Shown here: piece after piece, positions 42,101-53,127 of the stretch
How positions within the stretch are numbered: position 1 is the first letter of the stretch
Layout: the number at the start of each line of letters is the position of its first letter
Assembly (NCBI RefSeq): GCF_000330505.1
Contig: NW_004443648.1
Span: 1,128,483 to 1,192,482 of the forward strand
Direction: 5' to 3'
DNA length: 64,000 nucleotides
Source: Entamoeba invadens IP1
Lineage: Eukaryota; Evosea; Mastigamoebida; Endamoebidae
Made by a program: the position numbers and the translations under genes
Notes under the pieces: generated by a model
Seen by the model: only the letters and a program-made list of their open reading frames with translations
Database searches by the model: none
Told to the model about the DNA's origin: nothing

Positions 42101-43148
42101 GAACATTTTAAACACCCTTTAGCACACCCTTTAAATGAGTCACTTCGTCTTCTTTTGAATTAAATCGATAAAATAACAAACGCTCACACATCCCATTTAA
42201 AAAGTAGTATTTTGTATCTTCACACTTTGTGCATTTGAAGTTGTCACAATTGACACAGCCTTCCCATCGTTCGTTACAATGTACACAAGTGTTGTCAAGT
42301 AGAGTCCTTGTATTCCCAATACATGTAATGCATTGGTCCTCAATACACGTTTCACAGTTTGGTATATGAACAGAGCACTTTTCACATTTTAATGACGAAG
42401 AAGACAAAAAGTACTTTGTTGCACAAGAACTGCATTTGTTGTCTGAACACAGTAAACACCCTTCCGAAAAATCGGAACACTTTTGTGTGTTACGATTTAC
42501 TATTTGATACCCATCTTGACATTGTTGACATCCATCGTTATAATTACACAATGTGCAACCTTCCCCAAATGTATTTTGACATTCTAGTTTGTGAGTTATT
42601 GCTTTTTTCATTATAATTAAATAGTATTATATTATATTATATTATATTATATTATATTATATTATATTATATTATATTATATTATATTATATTATATTAT
42701 ATTATATTATAATAGTATTATTATATGAAGCTATTAAATCATTCATTAATAAATAGAACAATTCAATCTTTGTTTGTGTCGTTGTTCATACAAATTAAAA
42801 AACAACTCAGTGTTGTCTTTGTTGAAATATAAAAGATAATTTTTATTTACAAACTTTCACATGGAGAACTACTTCCTCCGTTCTTAAGATAATATCCAGT
42901 TATACACCCATCACATTTTGATACGCCATGATAACAATTGGTACACCCAAAATCACAAGCTTATAATTATTTCTAATAGTCTTTTCTTTGTTGTGTAAAA
43001 AGTAAAGAAAGAACAAACGGGCACATTTATAATTAACTGCAGAACACCCACGATAACAACTTAAACACCCACCGATAATTGGAAGACGGCAAGAACAGTC
43101 TCCAAGAGAATATGAAAGAAATAGAATAAGAAGAATGACTTCTTTCAT
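36109..43148 (-). CDS. Cys-rich transmembrane receptor kinase (TMK), complete kinase
   Basis: Four exons rebuilt: 43148-43019, 42959-42855, 42583-42182 and 42128-36109, all phase-consistent, 2218 aa. Each donor is GTTTGT. Acceptors are TATAAG, CTAG and TTAAAG. Exon 1 gives a signal peptide (MKEVILLILFLSYSLG). The ATG at 43148 has a GAACT element 23 nt upstream, whereas the ATG at 42611 lies inside intron 2 beside a microsatellite. The ectodomain is some 1700 residues of CxxC/CxxxC furin-like repeats. A membrane span lies near 1767-1795, then an Ig/MSP-like region, then a TKL kinase from about 1950 with GEGSFG, VAIKK, C-helix Glu, HRDIKPDN, DFG and SPE all intact. It likely signals from the surface or an endocytic membrane. 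The ligand is unknown. Confidence 0.87.
42626..42710. repeat. (ATTAT)17 microsatellite inside TMK intron 2
   Basis: Seventeen uninterrupted copies of ATTAT. It lies within the 271-nt intron 42854-42584 of my TMK model, just upstream of a nearby in-frame ATG at 42611 that I regard as intronic. Confidence 0.9.
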
Positions 43149-44866
43149 CAACAATATTTTATTTCTTATTAGTTCACTGACATTATAGGCACAAAACACA
43201 CTTTTATGCGAAACAAATTGTGTTTCATTCAAAGAAGGACTTTGTCTTCCTTTTCGAGGTTATATCATTACTTTTTAGTCGAAGTGTTGAGGAAAAGAAA
43301 GTGTTGATATTGATTTTATTAAATAATTATTGTTTTACTATATTTTTTAAGTCTTTTGGTTTATCAACTTTTTCGAATAGTTTTGTTTTCTTCAGTATAA
43401 GTAATTATTAAAATAAACTATATCATATAATAATAATAAAATTGTTATTTTGATCTAGTAAATTAATAATAATAAATTAGTTACTGTATTTTTTTTTAAT
43501 TTAAAAGTCATAATTGTTTAAAATATCTAAAAATTACAATTTACTAACTTATTTCAAATGAGTTATGAAAAGTTATTAAAATTATTCAATTTACAATTTT
43601 ATTTTAATATTAATAATGTTGATTTTTTTTAAATTGTAAAATAATAATTCGAAAAAAACATCAATAACAAATTTTCAAAATTGGTAATTATAGTTATTAT
43701 TAACAAAAAATAAAATCATACAAAATATATTTATTATTAAATTATTTTTTATTATAATTCCAATTATTTGTTATTTTTTACCAAATCACAGAAGATCTTG
43801 TTTCAATTATTTTTTGTTAATTATTAATTTTTAACTATTTATAGTTTAATTACCAATTATTTATTATTTCACTTTAGATTTCATTTATTTAAAAAATTTG
43901 TTAGTTTTATTTAAAAACCTTTTTTTCTTTTTTATTCAATTTATCATAAAAAAATTGCTTTTGTAGTAAAATAATATATTAAGTGATTATTAAACATTAT
44001 TATATTAATTAATAATATAGTTTAATAAATAAATTGTAATATTAATGATATTTCATAATAAAAAAATTATTAATTGTATATCAGAGGCCTTTGTCTTGAA
44101 GTTTAAAAAGACGCGTGTAAACATTAACTCTTATAAAATGCCGAACCCCCAAAGTTCCGACTGAAAGTCACCTATAATAAATAAAAAAACGAATTGTAAT
44201 ATCAAAACTGCCTGAAAAATTGTGGAAAATCACCAAAAACAAAGTTAAAAGAAAAAGGTTTGTGACAATAATAAATAATTTACTATTAATATTTATTATT
44301 ATTTTTGAAAAAATATCTTAGCTTTTTTTTAGTAAAAAAGACCAGATTATAAATACTTTACTTAAGTTTTTAGTATACCTAAATACTTAAATGCAAAAAT
44401 ACATTCGAGAACTTTAAAAAAAAGCTTTTTCAATCTCTTTTCTTCTCACAAATTACCCACTTTTTTGCAATAATACGATTAAAAAAAACTCAATAATATT
44501 AACCAAAAAATGCTGACATCAACAGACCAATCAGCATATTTGATTTTATGGTAAAAATGTTATAATTTTCAACACAATAAAGGCAATTCAAATCATATAT
44601 TGTCCATTTGATGAAATGGGGGATCATTTTTGAGTCATTACTTTTCAATCGTTTTAAAAATACTTCTTTACATTCCACGATGACTATCTAATAGTCGGGA
44701 AAACACCCAATAAAGTGCAACTCATTTCACAGGAAAATCTTGTGGAAAAACCTCTAGTCATATCAGAATGATTTAATGGTACAATAATAATACTTTGATT
44801 AATAAATATAGTAACCCAAGACAAAGTCAGAGCCGTGAACTGAAAATTTTAATTGGTGCGCATATT
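43149..44866. other. Long AT-rich intergenic region
   Basis: About 1.7 kb between divergent genes. A GAACT element (minus strand, 43171-43175) serves the TMK and another (plus, 44837-44841) serves the VHS-GAT gene. A less AT-rich patch at 44080-44170 holds no long frame. No gene recognised. Confidence 0.5.
43171..43175 (-). promoter_or_regulatory. GAAC element supporting the TMK start
   Basis: GTGAACT on the minus strand, 23 nt upstream of the ATG at 43148. Confidence 0.4.
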
Positions 44867-46067
44867 ATGTCAGTCAAGCTCAGTGAATTAGTCTCTCATT
44901 TAATAACGGATAGCCGCAACGACCCTTCGGAAGTTGAGATGCAGACGATAGTGAATGCAGTTGAGCGGGTGGCTGGTGCCGATATAGTGTTACGTCTTCA
45001 GATCGAACAGAAAATGAGAAACTACACAAAGAAAATTGTTCCTGACAACGAGATCATTAACTGTTTGACACTTACTAACTTTGTTGTACAGAACTCGCCG
45101 ACTTTTCGAACACAAGTCTGTGAGTTATCATTCGTTGGGCTTCTCCAACAAGTCGGGAAGATGAAGAAACTCCACAATGAGACAAACGACGTTGAGGACA
45201 AGGTGAGAGAGTTAATTGCAGTGTGGGGGACGTTTTATCCGTGTGAGTTGTCGGAGTACAACGTGTTATATCAAAAATACTGTGCGCGAAAAATCATCAA
45301 TCCACACACACAACCAACGACATTTTTACCATCACAAATCATTCAGTTAATTCCTCACGTGGAGCATAACTTAAGAAATATTTCGAGAGCTCTAGAGACG
45401 GGGTATGGTGATCTTGACAATATCTATATGTATGCATTCAAGATATCGAAGTTTGTCTTATGATTATATCCATTTATATATTGATATATCAATATATCAA
45501 TTTATCTTCATAACTGAATATTAACAATATAGAAAATATGAACAATCGTGTTCGAAGTGTCTCGGAGACAAAGGAAGGTATGACCCAGACAGTTTTGCGG
45601 AGTGTGTAGCTATCGGAAAACGGCTGGCGGAGGCTTTAAAACAATTGAAGACGATGATAGAGTTTGTGATTCAAGATACATCGAGACGTAATAATGCATT
45701 AATACTAACTACAAGCAAACCGGCTGGTGTTGTCAGGAAGCAAAAAGGTTTAAGAGATGATAAACAAGAACCCCGAGCAATTGTAAACAAGTTAATGAAG
45801 CCAAAGGCACAAATTGACTTTACAATGCCCACACAGAAGAACTCAATGGCGACGAAAGTGCAAATGAAAAAGCACGTGGGTGGGATGTTAGTATCGCACA
45901 GCTATGTTATCCCAGAAGTTGGGCTGAAAGAGAAACAAACACCACTTGTAAGAGACGAAGTCGACTTCCAGACAAGGTCGTCACCGTTTGCGGTTCCAAC
46001 GTGTACATCAACAATGAACAACAATGCCCAGTCGCCCGACGTCTTTGCTTTTGACGAGGACTTATGA
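44867..46067 (+). CDS. VHS-GAT domain trafficking adaptor (copy 1)
   Basis: Exons 44867-45450 and 45533-46067 (82-nt intron, GTTTGT to ATATAG) give 372 aa. The start at MSVKLSEL matches the paralogue. The N-terminal 140 or so residues look like a VHS domain (helical superhelix, VRELIAVWGTFYP near residue 120, then a Tyr-rich helix LYQKYC). A short linker leads to a three-helix GAT-like region that spans the splice junction (HVEHNLRNISRALETG ... FAECVAIGKRLAEALKQL). The disordered tail ends PDVFAFDEDL, an acidic hydrophobic motif of the kind that binds clathrin or adaptors. VHS-GAT proteins (TOM1/GGA class) bind ubiquitin and sort cargo at endosomes. Confidence 0.75.
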
Positions 46068-47139
46068 ATAGAGAACATTTTCCACCATCTTGTGTTATTC
46101 ACTTTTTTAGTTACTTTAATGGTTGTTTTTACCATAAATATAATCATATTATTTATAGTTATTTATAATAAATTTTAGTTGTTTTTTTTAATTGAATTAA
46201 CTAAAAATATACTATTTATTAATAATACATGGATAGTTTTAATTTGGTAGTTTAATTTATTATATATTATAACATTTTTTTATATTGGAAATAAAGGGTT
46301 TCAAGAAGGGAAAAAACGTTGAGGTTTGAAGAAAAGTTTTCTAACATTGATGTTTAAGACCTTAGGACTTTTTAGTCAGAATGAAATGAAAATCAAGAAG
46401 AAAGAGGGACTTTAATTTTCATTTCTGTGCCGAATAAATACAATAATTATCGCCATAATTTCCCGAACAATACAATTTTTTAATAGCAAATTAAAATTAA
46501 TTTTTGTCAAATTTTGTTTGACAAAACAAGAACCCAAAAACCTTTTTTATCAATTGTTTTTGATTGTTTTTAAGGGAGTTACTTTCTAATAAACGGGCTA
46601 ATAGTATCCCTTTATGTTTACACAAATTATAGTTGTGTCAACTTTGTTTAAAACTGTTAAAAAAAGTCATTCACATTCGGCATATTTTTAATAATAATTT
46701 ATTAATATAATTCTTTGAATAGCTTTTTTTAGCTTGAAACGATAAAATGCCATAATATGCCGTTACCGAAATAATTAAAAACGATAATATCAGTTTGTTG
46801 GTGAAAAAAAACAGAAAATGCGCAAGTAAAAAAAGATAAGAAACTTTTTTATAACAAATGATTTTGATGTTAAAAAACGGGAAAATTCCTTAATTTACAA
46901 CCAGTTACAAATATCCAATGTTCATCGCCAAATAAACCCGGAAGTGAATTTTCCTCTTTTCGGGGAGGCAAAATTCCCAAGAAAACAATAGAGGGTTAGC
47001 ATGCCAAAGATAGAAATAAACCATTTTGATAGATAACGAAAGTAATAATGAAACTATAAACAATATCCACCGAATTTTTTACTCGAAATTCCGGGCTTTA
47101 TTTGAGCTCAACTGTAAAATCTGTTGCGTCAGGAAATCA
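46068..47139. other. Intergenic region between the VHS-GAT duplicates
   Basis: About 1.1 kb, AT-rich, without a gene. I see no terminal repeats that would explain the duplication. Confidence 0.5.
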
Positions 47140-48483
47140 ATGTCGATCAAGTTGAGTGAGTTAGTGTTTAATATTGTTTCGGACATCTACAGTTCGCCGA
47201 GTGAGAAAGACATGCAGATGATAGCAAATGTAGTTGAGAAGATTGAGTCTGCTGATGTCGCCTTTCGCTCACAAGTTGAGGAGCGGATGGAGAAGTTTAT
47301 GAACAAGAAAATCACTTCTCAGGAGATGATGAACACATTGGTCCTCACAAATTATGTCGTCCAATACTCGCAAGTCTTCAGAACACAAGCCTGTGAGTTA
47401 TCCTTTGTGAAACTTCTTCAACAGATTGGAAAGATGAAAAAGAGGTATGACCAAGCCGAAGAACTTGAGTTGAAAGTCAGAGAGTTAATAGCAGTATGGG
47501 GGTCCTTTTACCCCAATGAAATGAATGAGTACGCCGTCTTGTATAAAAAGTACTGTTCACTTCATGTGATTAACTCACTGAACCAACCAACGACTTTCTT
47601 ACCACCAGAGATCACTAAATTGATTCCTCACGTCGAACACAATTTAAGAAACATTACTAAGGCTCTTGAAAACGGTGCCGGTGATTTACAAGCAATTCAC
47701 AACAGAGCAGATAAAATCAGAGTGTTTGTTTTTACTATACTTGACATGTTTACTTTCATCATCTTACTCTTATTTATCGTTTTAATGGACTTTAAAACAC
47801 TTAAATTTGACTACTACTGAGGAAGTGTATTCTTTCAAGTATTATTTAGCACACTTAAGACCACTTTTATAATAAACTATAAATATTATTCTTAATACTA
47901 TTAACTTATTATTATTACTATAAAGAACTATATACGATTAATTATATCTTTCTTTTAATAATGTGGCTAAGTGTGCTGTTTATTTTGTTAACACGATAAT
48001 AAACTGACCACGAGAAAGTTCCAAAAACAACTGGAGAAGTGCGTCAAGTTGTCTTCACGGTACGATGAGACTGAGATGAAAAATGCCATTTCGATTGGAA
48101 ATCGGTTATCTGAATATATCAAGAGCTTAGACGAGGAGATCCAAAGCATTTCAATGTCAATGAAGAGCAAAGCAGTCTATGGGTCGGTCCAAGAAAACAA
48201 AATCATTCGCCCACAACCAGTTAAAATTTCATTGACTTTACTGCCACCACCTAGCCCATCACCAAAGGCCAGAAACCTTGTCAGAAGAAAATGTGACATG
48301 TCGCCTTGCTCATTGACATCTGCAGAGAACTCATTTGAAGATTTGTTATCCCCTTCGCCCACGATAACACCCACATTTAACGACGAAGTGAGAGACGTTA
48401 AGGATAACCAGAACGTCTTTGTCTTCGATGAAGAAATTGTCTCAGAGAAAGAAAAGCCCGGCCCCGTCATGTCGTATCTTTGA
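47140..48483 (+). CDS. VHS-GAT domain trafficking adaptor (copy 2)
   Basis: Exons 47140-47723 and 48015-48483 give 350 aa. Exon 1 is exactly 584 nt, the same as in copy 1, and breaks at the same codon phase, confirming both models. The intron here is much longer (291 nt) and its acceptor (CACGAG) is weak. The VHS region (MSIKLSEL, VRELIAVWGSFYP, LYKKYC) and GAT-like helices (HVEHNLRNITKALENG, ETEMKNAISIGNRLSEYI) are well conserved. The tail has diverged, with a Pro-rich stretch LPPPSPSP and an acidic NVFVFDEEI motif in place of the copy 1 C-terminus. The GAACT promoter element of copy 1 is CAACT here, so expression may differ. Confidence 0.72.
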
Positions 48484-48610
48484 CGGCGTTTCAAGTGGGT
48501 TTGGGTTCAAAGGCGGTTTTAATTCAATTTTTAGTTCGTTGGTATTAATTTCAAGATACTTCAAAACTGAAAAAAAGTTGATTCAATATTGTTTTATTAC
48601 TCGATCAGAG

Positions 48611-49870
48611 TCAAATGGTCGAAGTGGCATTGACTTCAGTATCTTGTTGATAAGTGATTGAACTTAACTTTGGGCAACAAGAAAAGCAGTTCTTTCCCAG
48701 TGTGACATTTGTGTTGGGTAAGTTAACGACAGAAAGTTCTGAACATTTGGCAAAGCACTCTTTTCCAATCGATGAGACTCCTTGAATCGAGGTGAGTTGC
48801 ACTAATTTGTCTGTTGAAATTGATGAATGTCGTGTAATTGTTTTTATACTACTTTTGAAGAATACTTCAGATAGGTGAGAACACCCAGAAAAGGCATTAT
48901 CTCCAACCTGTTGAACAGACTCTGGAATTTCAATTGTATACAACCCACATAAGGAAAAGCAATTTTCTTTTATTGCAACGACATTGGTCGGAATTTTAAT
49001 ATCATGAAGACTGCTACACCCACGAAAACAGAAATTTGGAAGCACTTTGATACCCTTTGGGATGTTCACTGATGTCATAGAAGTGCACCCAATGAAGCAA
49101 TAATTTCCAATAAACCTTATTGTGTCTGGCAGAGTAATTTGTTTTAATTTAAAGCACATATAGAAACAATCGTTGTCTAACATTTTTAAGTATTTCGGTA
49201 ACACAACTTCACTCAGAACTTTACAATCACAAAAACAAAATTTTCTGAGAATGGTCAACGTATCTGGTAGTGTTATAGACAAAAGGTTCTCGCACTTGTA
49301 AAATGCTTTTGACCCAAGCTCACGCAAATATGGTGGCAAATTAATCGAAGCCATAGTGTTGTAGATAAAAATTGAATCACCCAAATATGTTATTTGTTTT
49401 GGAATTGAGATTGGTTTCTCTTCATTAGGCACTCCATTTAAAGCAGTTATTTTGGGAAGAGGTTCAAGTTTTGAAAGTTGTTCAGTTAAACTTTTTTTAT
49501 TGAATATGTCTAATATAACACACTTAAAAACGTAGTTTGAGGTTTTGAATTTTTGAGTGATAGAATATGAAACATTGTACCAAAACACAACACGGAAAAA
49601 CTCTTTCTTTTGTTCAATTCTATATGATGTATCACATGTAGAAGGCACAACTGAGTTGCCAAAAGACTCTTCATTTTGGTGCCATAAATTAAGTGTTTCA
49701 ATAGATGGGAAGTATTTAATAGTTCTCGTGTTCAATGGAATTGGGTTAAAATGGAATTTTGACATAGTGCCTTGAAACTTTTTACAAACACTTTCGAGTG
49801 AAACAAAGTCTTGAAAATAACGGAAGTACTTTGATACAATCATCACATGATAACTGTCCAATTTTTTCAT
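48611..49870 (-). CDS. BspA-type leucine-rich repeat protein
   Basis: ATG at 49868-49870, 419 aa. After an N-terminal helical region of about 130 residues with an F-box-like look (SKYFRYFQDFVSLESVCKKF), there are at least eight LRR_5 (Treponema/BspA-like) repeats of about 23 residues with the pattern I-P-x-x-V-x-x-I-x-x-x-C-F-x-x-C-x-x-L-x-x-I. In this protein a Cys often replaces the usual Ala in the repeat (FCFCDC, FCFRGC, NCFSLC). Entamoeba genomes carry a very large expansion of such genes. Some are surface-exposed, most unassigned. There is no signal peptide or membrane span here, so an intracellular role is more likely. Confidence 0.85.
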   Translation of the reverse strand: MKKLDSYHVMIVSKYFRYFQDFVSLESVCKKFQGTMSKFHFNPIPLNTRTIKYFPSIETLNLWHQNEESFGNSVVPSTCDTSYRIEQKKEFFRVVFWYNVSYSITQKFKTSNYVFKCVILDIFNKKSLTEQLSKLEPLPKITALNGVPNEEKPISIPKQITYLGDSIFIYNTMASINLPPYLRELGSKAFYKCENLLSITLPDTLTILRKFCFCDCKVLSEVVLPKYLKMLDNDCFYMCFKLKQITLPDTIRFIGNYCFIGCTSMTSVNIPKGIKVLPNFCFRGCSSLHDIKIPTNVVAIKENCFSLCGLYTIEIPESVQQVGDNAFSGCSHLSEVFFKSSIKTITRHSSISTDKLVQLTSIQGVSSIGKECFAKCSELSVVNLPNTNVTLGKNCFSCCPKLSSITYQQDTEVNATSTI

Positions 49871-50108
49871 TATTTTATGTATTACAAGTTTTCAACACTC
49901 TAAATAGTATTTAGTAAATACCCCACATCAAGTAATTTATAATTATTTCAATGCTTTTAATGTGTTAAATAATAGAATTAAGTGTTATATAAATGGTTCT
50001 AATTATAACATTGGATCAAATTATGCTTCACTAATGTTTTTATTACTAAAAGTAATCCAACAGTTTATTTTAAAGATCAAATTGTACAAAAATTGACTCA
50101 AAATTCAA

Positions 50109-52038
50109 TCATTTTTTCTGTGGTCTTCTCTTCGACGGGAGCCCAGAATCAAATTCAGACATCTTCCTCATCCCTTCCTTTTTCACTTGGAATCGACTGT
50201 TCTTTTCTTTCTCAAGGAAACCTTCATTCTTTCTCAGTACATTCATCACATTAGTTGGCGTATCTCTGATACCAAAACTTTTACATATATGACCTATATG
50301 AAGCTTTTTAATATTAAATACACTTCGAAGCTCAGAACGATGTGTCATGTATGACCTCAGATGCGCTTGATAACTCTTCACAGCAAGTTCTTTCAATTCT
50401 TTGTGCTCAACAAGAGCTTGTTCGATCTTCAGTTGCATTTCATGGACTCTTGAAATCATCGCTTTCTTCCCGCCACTATACGAAAGAGCCTTTTCAACAG
50501 TCTCGGACTTCATCTCGTCGATTTTAACACCAGCCTTACGAAGCATTTCAATATACTCCACCTCACTCTCAAGTAAGAAGAGAAGTGCATTCCCTTCTCT
50601 CCCAAACCGCGCTGTTCTTCCAGAACGATGAATATACTCGGAAGTCTCTCCTGGTGGGTCGTACTGTAAAATCCAGTCAACGCCTTTCAAATCGACACCA
50701 CGCGCAATGACATCCGTCGTCAATAAAATTCCTTTGTCAGACTTTACAAAGCTCTTCAATCCATCAGACCGTTCTACTGAAGTTAAGTCTCCATGAAGTC
50801 TGAAAAGGTTAGTGTCTTGGAACAAAGTTGTGTCGTTCAAGAACTTCAGTTCCGAGAAGAGTGCGTAGTGATAATTCACTGATGGGATACATGAGAAGAA
50901 GACGATGACTTTGCACTGTGAAGATTTCCCCAACAGTGTTCTGAGTGTTGCTATTAAATAGACCAATCGATTTTTGTCTTTGACAGTGATATAATATTGT
51001 TTGAGTGACGATGGAAGAGTTAATGTTTGTTCTTCGGCGATATCCGCATTTTTGTTTTTAATTTTTTCCATTTTTGCTTTCTTGTCGAGTTTCGCTGGTT
51101 TTTCGACTTGTTTTTCTGATTGTTTTTCTATTGGTTTCTCAGTCTTTTCTATTTTCTCCACTTGTTCGGGTTCTTCAACATTTTCTTTTATTTTCTTTGG
51201 TTCTTCTTTGTCTTCCTTCTTCCCAAATTTCTCATCCATTTTGGCCTTTTTTCGATCTTTTGCATTCTCTCGAGCATCCCCATCAATGAAGACATGATTA
51301 TTTAAGGCTATACTGGCTAGCTTTTGTACATTATCAGAGAGGGTGGCAGATACTAAAATTGTTTGTCTCTCCTTATTTAAACGTTCAATGATCTGTAAGA
51401 CACTTTCTTCAAACCCTGCATCTAACACACGATCGGCTTCATCTAAGATGAGAAACTCAACTTTATCGAGTTTTAAATTTTGAGTCGATTTAATGTGGTC
51501 GAGGAGTCTTCCTGGTGTGCCTACAAGCAAGTTACACCCTTTCCTTATTCGCGCCTTTTCCTTCTTCTTCGAGTCTCCACCAACCACAATTGTTGGGACA
51601 AACCCGATCATCGATGTTGTTAATACAGTTAAGACTTCGAAGACTTGTTGTGTCAATTCTCTTGTTGGTGTCATGATCAATGCAAAGATCCCATCCGTTC
51701 GTTTAATGTTTGGGTGGTTCTCCAAGATTTTTGTAATAACTGGCAACAAGTACGCAAGTGTTTTTCCACTTCCCGTCTGTGCTTTAAGCAAACTATCTGT
51801 CACTTGAATTCTTCGACTCGTTGTCGTGTCATTTCTATGAAACAAACCAATCGGCTCCCTCCAATATTTTCGGAATAGACGCATATTGGGCGTGTGAATA
51901 GTTCGTAACAGCTAATTTATTTTTACACGTTTCCACAACGTATTTGTTGATTGGAAGAGACTCGAGAAGGTGTCTTGACAAGACTGTCATGTCTAACCTA
52001 CACAGTTCTTCCTCAAAGGGTTTTTCTTTCAATAACAT
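50109..52038 (-). CDS. DEAD-box RNA helicase, DBP7/DDX31-like
   Basis: Two exons, 52038-51848 and 51792-50109, across a 55-nt intron with donor GTTTGT and acceptor GATAG, giving 624 aa. Splicing yields EGADCLLKAQTGSGKT, the Walker A motif (about residues 62-75), which is interrupted without it. The helicase motifs follow: PTRELTQQV, GTPGRLLDH, DEADRVLD near 180, SATL, TTDVIARGVD and HRSGRTARFGREG. A Lys/Glu-rich insert of about 75 residues sits between the two RecA domains. Insert plus C-terminal extension match the DBP7/DDX31 branch, nucleolar helicases of 60S ribosome assembly. The subgroup is less certain than the family. Confidence 0.9.
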
Positions 52039-52186
52039 TTTCTATACATTTATAATATATCTACTATAATTATAAATTAAAATTGCTTGAAAGACTGTAT
52101 ATTTTGATAATAAATTAATAGTTTTTTATACTAAAAAATATTCTATAAATAACAGACACAGAGCTATATTTATAGAAAGATAGGGC

Positions 52187-53005
52187 TTATTCGCTTTTAG
52201 TCTGGACGGAGTCCATTTCAGACTCTTGTATGGTAGAATTTTCAGTCTCGTTAGTTGCCACATCGAGAGAGACGTTTTCTATTCTTGTGCTGATTTGTTT
52301 GTTGACGTAGTGTAAGAACACAAAGAGCCCTAAAAATGTGACAAATCCAACAAAGAGAACAACAAAGACTTGTAAGAGGACATACCACGTTGTGTTGTCG
52401 TCTCCCACAAAGACTTGAATGAATGGGTCAAACAACGACCCGATGTATGCGTAGAACACACTTAGTAATATCGAAACCCCCAAAACGGATAATAAGTTAG
52501 AGATGTAATTGATCTTAGTGAAGCAATACACTGCACTTCCAATATCAATTTTAGGGGATGCAACAGTCAACACAACGTATATGAAACCTTCTGTCTGTGA
52601 ATACTTACAGAAGTCGAGGTGTACTCGGAGCATCAAAAGTCTGATTTTAGAGCAGACTAGAGTGATGACAAAGGCACAGAAGATGCCAAGTACACTCCCA
52701 ACGATATTTGAGAGTGACCCAAATCCAAATCCTATGATATACCCCGTCACCATTTGTATTGGAAGAAGTGGGAGACAGAGTATTATAGTCAGGAAGTTAA
52801 GCACAAAAGAGATTGGAAAGGAAACACTGAGTCGATACTTTGTCTTCAGTGCGTCGACGGTAGTACTCACACCTTCACTCATAGTGGGTACTCCTAAAAC
52901 AATACCACCAATAACTACTGTGATTAGAAATGTTGTGATCACAAGAAATGTCCGTTTGAGTAACGGTTTAATGAAAATGTGTGGTGCAAAGGGGTGTTCT
53001 TTCAT
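52187..53005 (-). CDS. VTT-domain (TVP38/TMEM64/DedA-like) membrane protein
   Basis: ATG at 53003-53005 with a GAACT element 12 nt upstream. The 272-aa protein has about five to six hydrophobic spans. The hallmark is the VTT (SNARE-associated Golgi protein) domain: IQMVTGYIIGFGFGSLSNIVGSVLG near residues 82-107, with the family's conserved glycine ladder. It continues through the re-entrant region to FVITLVCSKI. The acidic C-terminal tail is cytosolic. VTT proteins of the VMP1/TMEM41/TMEM64 group are lipid scramblases or traffic factors of the ER-Golgi. Which branch this belongs to is not visible. It lies among genes for traffic and signalling, but without an operon. Confidence 0.8.
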   Translation of the reverse strand: MKEHPFAPHIFIKPLLKRTFLVITTFLITVVIGGIVLGVPTMSEGVSTTVDALKTKYRLSVSFPISFVLNFLTIILCLPLLPIQMVTGYIIGFGFGSLSNIVGSVLGIFCAFVITLVCSKIRLLMLRVHLDFCKYSQTEGFIYVVLTVASPKIDIGSAVYCFTKINYISNLLSVLGVSILLSVFYAYIGSLFDPFIQVFVGDDNTTWYVLLQVFVVLFVGFVTFLGLFVFLHYVNKQISTRIENVSLDVATNETENSTIQESEMDSVQTKSE

Positions 53006-53016
53006 TTATCTTTTTG

Positions 53017-53021
53017 AGTTC
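53017..53021 (-). promoter_or_regulatory. GAAC element
   Basis: AAAGAACTC on the minus strand, 12 nt upstream of the ATG at 53005. Confidence 0.4.
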
Positions 53022-53127
53022 TTTTCTCTTCAATTTATAATACATTAAGTCTTTGGTGTTATTAGTAGTATTAAGCTATTCTGTGAGTCTTTCTGATCAC
53101 TTTTATAACTACTAATCCACTCATCAA

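Noticed and set aside
42611..42611. ATG at 42611 as start of the large TMK
   Set aside because: It lacks a signal peptide and a GAAC element and adjoins the microsatellite. The ATG is intronic if the CTAG acceptor at 42584 is used.
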